Below are positions 47,052 to 49,446 of a stretch of DNA of 49,446 nt, piece after piece. Source of the DNA: an uncultured Eubacteriales bacterium. Lineage in GTDB: Bacteria > Bacillota > Clostridia > Oscillospirales > Oscillospiraceae. The notes under the pieces were generated by a model. It saw only the letters and a program-made list of their open reading frames with translations, searched no databases and was not told where the DNA came from. Location: NCBI GenBank assembly GCA_900540545.1, contig UQGJ01000013.1, positions 1 to 49,446 on the forward strand. Direction: 5' to 3'. The first letter of the stretch is position 1. Every line of letters starts with the position of its first letter. The position numbers and the translations under genes were made by a program.

Positions 47052-48251
47052 ATGGACAAAACCCTTCAGATGTATATCGACAAGCTCAACAAGCTCAACT
47101 TCAAGGAGATGTACGAGGGCGACTTCTTCCTCACCTGGGATAAGACCGACGACGAGCTGGAGGCCGTGTTCACCGTGGCCGACGCCCTGCGCTACATGCG
47201 GGAGAACAATATCTCCACCAAGATTTTTGAGTCCGGCCTGGGCATCTCCCTGTTCCGGGACAACTCCACCCGGACCCGGTTCTCCTTCGCCTCCGCCTGC
47301 AACCTGCTGGGGCTGGAGGTCCAGGACCTGGACGAGGGCAAGAGCCAGATCGCCCACGGCGAGACCGTCCGGGAGACGGCCAACATGATTAGCTTCATGG
47401 CCGACGTCATCGGCATCCGGGACGACATGTACATCGGCAAGGGCCACACCTACCAGAAGGAGGTCGTGGAGGCCGTGACCCAGGGCCACGAGGACGGCGT
47501 GCTGGAGCAGAAGCCCACCCTGGTGAACCTGCAGTGCGACATCGACCACCCCACCCAGTGCATGGCCGACATGCTCCACATCATCCACGAGTTCGGCGGC
47601 GTGGAGAACCTGAAGGGTAAGAAGGTGGCCATGACCTGGGCCTACTCCCCCAGCTATGGCAAGCCCCTCTCCGTGCCCCAGGGCGTGGTGGGCCTCATGA
47701 CCCGCTTCGGCATGGACGTGGTCCTGGCCCATCCCGAGGGCTACGAGATCATGCCCGAGGTGGAGGAGGTCGCCAAGGCCAACGCCGAGAAGACCGGCGG
47801 CACCTTCACCCGCACCAACTCCATGGCCGAGGCCTTTAAGGACGCCGACATCGTGTACCCCAAGAGCTGGGCCCCCTTCGCCGCCATGGAGAAGCGGACG
47901 GACCTGTACGCCGCCGGGGACAGCGAGGGCATCAAGGCCCTGGAGAAGGAGCTCCTGGCTCAGAACGCCCAGCACAAGGACTGGTGTTGCACCGAGGAGC
48001 TCATGAAGACCACCAAGGACGGCAAGGCCCTGTACCTGCACTGCCTGCCCGCCGACATCAACGATGTGTCCTGCAAGGACGGCGAGGTGGAGGCCAGCGT
48101 CTTTGACCGTTACCGCACCCCCCTCTATAAGGAGGCCAGTTTCAAGCCCTACATCATCGCCGCCATGATTTTCCTGGCCAAGGTGAAGGACCCCCAGGCC
48201 ACCCTGAAGGCCCTGGAAGAGCGCGGCATGGCCCGCTGGTTCCAGAAGTAA
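47052..48251 (+). CDS. ygeW: Knotted carbamoyltransferase YgeW
   Basis: 399 residues, like E. coli YgeW. The carbamoyl-phosphate loop is FRDNSTRTRFSFASACNLLG with STRTR at residues 72-76. QIAHGETVRETANMISFMAD follows, then a second-substrate region (LHCLPADINDVSC near 329-341) and KEASFKPYIIAAMIFLAKV near the C-terminus. The family is related to aspartate/ornithine carbamoyltransferases but the natural substrate is not settled. In this context it probably releases carbamoyl phosphate from a ring-derived carbamoyl compound, giving ArcC its substrate. CGGAGG stands 8 bases before the ATG, behind the nested inverted-repeat element. Confidence 0.93.
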   Translation: MDKTLQMYIDKLNKLNFKEMYEGDFFLTWDKTDDELEAVFTVADALRYMRENNISTKIFESGLGISLFRDNSTRTRFSFASACNLLGLEVQDLDEGKSQIAHGETVRETANMISFMADVIGIRDDMYIGKGHTYQKEVVEAVTQGHEDGVLEQKPTLVNLQCDIDHPTQCMADMLHIIHEFGGVENLKGKKVAMTWAYSPSYGKPLSVPQGVVGLMTRFGMDVVLAHPEGYEIMPEVEEVAKANAEKTGGTFTRTNSMAEAFKDADIVYPKSWAPFAAMEKRTDLYAAGDSEGIKALEKELLAQNAQHKDWCCTEELMKTTKDGKALYLHCLPADINDVSCKDGEVEASVFDRYRTPLYKEASFKPYIIAAMIFLAKVKDPQATLKALEERGMARWFQK

Positions 48252-48296
48252 CCGTTACCCTCTCTTTTTCCTCCTATTTTTCCCATCCCAACACAC

Positions 48297-48328
48297 GGAG
48301 CCGCCCACACAACAGCGTGGACGGCTCC
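48297..48328 (+). terminator. Hairpin between ygeW and arcC
   Basis: GGAGCCGCCCAC (48297-48308) pairs with GTGGACGGCTCC (48317-48328) with one mismatch, loop ACAACAGC. No U-tract follows; read-through to arcC is likely, so a pause or stabiliser is as plausible as a terminator. Confidence 0.45.
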
Positions 48329-48372
48329 AATCCCTTCTCAAACCACATCTTCACGTTATGAGGTGTCACATT

Positions 48373-49314
48373 ATGGGTAAACGTATTGTCATTGCATTAG
48401 GCGGCAACGCCCTGGGCAACAACCTGCCCGAGCAGATGATCGCCGTCCAGCAGACCGCCAAGGCCATCGCCGACCTCATCGAGGCGGGCAACCAGGTGGT
48501 CATCGCCCACGGCAACGGCCCCCAGGTGGGCATGATCCAGAAGGCCATGGCCGAGCTGACCCGCTCCGAGCCGGAGAAATACATCCCCTGCCCCCTGTCC
48601 GTCTGCGTGGCCATGAGCCAAGGCTACATCGGATACGACCTCCAGAACGCCCTCCGGGAGGAACTTCTGAACCGGGGCATCCAGAAGGGGGTCTCCACCG
48701 TTCTGACCCAGGTGGAGGTGGACCCCGCCGACCCCGCCTTCCAGCACCCCACCAAGCCCATCGGCGCCTTCATGACCAAGGAGGAGGCCGACAAGCTGGT
48801 GGCGGAGCGGGGCTACGACGTCATTGAGGACTCCGGCCGGGGCTACCGCCGGGTGGTGGCCTCCCCCAAGCCCGTGTCCATCGTGGAAATCGAGTCCATC
48901 CGGGACATGGTGGAGGCCGGTCTGGTGGTGGTTGCCTGCGGCGGCGGCGGCATCCCGGTCTTCAAGACCGAGGGCCACCACCTGAAGGGCGCGGCGGCGG
49001 TCATCGACAAGGACTTCGCCTCCTGTACCCTGGCCCAGCAGCTGGACGCCGACTGCCTCATCATCCTCACCGCCGTGGAGAAGGTGGCGGTAAACTTCGG
49101 CAAGCCCGACCAGAAGTGGCTGGACAGCCTGACCCCCGCCCAGGCCAACGCCTACGCCGCCGAGGGCCAGTTCGCCCCCGGCTCCATGCTCCCCAAGGTC
49201 CAGGCTGCCGTGGCCTTCGCTGAGAGCAAGCCCGGCCGCAGCGCGCTCATCACGCTGCTGGAGAAGGCAAAGGACGGGATTGAGGGGAAGACCGGGACCG
49301 TGATCGCGCAGTAA
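48373..49314 (+). CDS. arcC: Carbamate kinase ArcC
   Basis: 313 residues, the usual carbamate kinase size. Motifs are IVIALGGNALGNNLPEQM (about residues 5-22), VIAHGNGPQVGMIQKAM (about 44-60), GRGYRRVVASPKPVSIVEIE (about 157-176), VVACGGGGIPVF and AAVIDKDFASCTLAQQLDAD. The enzyme transfers phosphate between carbamoyl phosphate and ADP, giving ATP, CO2 and ammonia. Here it is the energy-yielding end of the purine module, downstream of YgeW. I chose the ATG at 48373 with GAGGTG 8 bases upstream over the ATG at 48358, which has no site. A strong terminator follows the stop. Confidence 0.95.
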   Translation: MGKRIVIALGGNALGNNLPEQMIAVQQTAKAIADLIEAGNQVVIAHGNGPQVGMIQKAMAELTRSEPEKYIPCPLSVCVAMSQGYIGYDLQNALREELLNRGIQKGVSTVLTQVEVDPADPAFQHPTKPIGAFMTKEEADKLVAERGYDVIEDSGRGYRRVVASPKPVSIVEIESIRDMVEAGLVVVACGGGGIPVFKTEGHHLKGAAAVIDKDFASCTLAQQLDADCLIILTAVEKVAVNFGKPDQKWLDSLTPAQANAYAAEGQFAPGSMLPKVQAAVAFAESKPGRSALITLLEKAKDGIEGKTGTVIAQ

Positions 49315-49325
49315 TAGGCATATGC

Positions 49326-49364
49326 AAAGGCCCACACCTTGTGATAAGGTGTGGGCCTTTTTTG
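49326..49364 (+). terminator. Intrinsic terminator after arcC
   Basis: Perfect 15-bp stem AAAGGCCCACACCTT (49326-49340) with AAGGTGTGGGCCTTT (49346-49360), loop GTGAT, followed by T residues. Confidence 0.9.
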
Positions 49365-49389
49365 TCAGGGCGGGGCCCTGCCGGGGGGC

Positions 49390-49446
49390 TTCCCTGCCGG
49401 GGGCGTTCCTTTCTCGTTTGAGAAAGGAACCGAAAGAAAACCAGGG
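49390..49446 (+). repeat. Dispersed hairpin repeat D, copy 7 (cut by window end)
   Basis: TTCCTTTCTCGTTTGAGAAA with closing GGAA, then GAAAGAAAACCAGGG where the window ends. It matches copy 2 base for base over the visible hairpin. It follows arcC, again on the 3' side of a gene. Confidence 0.65.

Overview
The window reads as chromosomal DNA of a GC-rich, gut-type member of the Firmicutes. An Oscillospiraceae relative such as the Flavonifractor/Lawsonibacter/Intestinimonas group is my inference, not something the sequence proves. The reasons are strong GGAGG ribosome binding sites, an S-layer-homology protein, a LysM muramidase, lipoprotein-type binding proteins, and a selenium-type xanthine dehydrogenase set next to ygfK, ssnA, ygeX, ygeY, ygeW and arcC. 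I see no rRNA, tRNA, CRISPR array, transposase or phage gene.

Layout. Bases 1-589 hold only intergenic repeat modules. Bases 590-8890 (+) form a molybdenum island: XdhC-like maturation factor, ModE-like regulator, MoeA-like protein with a four-Cys tail, MoaC, MoaA, a MOSC-MogA fusion, and the ModABC molybdate importer. Bases 9036-14420 are a cell-envelope and accessory stretch: a Cys/Pro-rich thioester-domain-like protein, an LRR/S-layer-homology protein, a GH25-LysM muramidase, an XRE regulator and an AT-rich SUKH-like gene. Bases 14639-26241 carry the first half of a purine-catabolic module: NCS2 purine permease, a YheO-type PAS regulator, ssnA, ygfK, an SDR, a YczE/YitT-like membrane protein and a fused Fe-S/Mo xanthine dehydrogenase. 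An RpiR regulator and a DeoC-type aldolase diverge from 27.25 kb. From 43850 down to 28207 every gene lies on the minus strand: ROK repressor, two Gfo/Idh oxidoreductases, two TIM-barrel epimerases, a GldF/GldG/DUF4340-type ABC exporter, a ribose-type sugar ABC importer and a ROK sugar kinase. Bases 44174-49314 (+) complete the purine module with ygeX, ygeY, ygeW and arcC.

How the parts fit. The permease would import a purine such as xanthine or urate. The Mo hydroxylase, SsnA and YgfK would act on the ring. YgeX (2,3-diaminopropionate ammonia-lyase), YgeY (M20 hydrolase) and YgeW (carbamoyltransferase-like) would process ring-derived fragments. ArcC would recover ATP from carbamoyl phosphate. 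The Mo island supplies molybdate and cofactor. This matches the anaerobic purine/urate degradation gene set known from gut bacteria; the exact substrate here is inferred.

Most notable non-coding signals: a CTAAAA-N2/3-TTTTAG palindrome upstream of both ssnA and ygeX, which may link the two purine halves; a TTGTAGT operator between rpiR and deoC that recurs as TTGTAGTACC at the permease promoter; a family of composite intergenic repeats placed just 3' of genes; recurrent AT-rich tracts just 5' of ribosome binding sites; and a nested inverted-repeat element between ygeY and ygeW.
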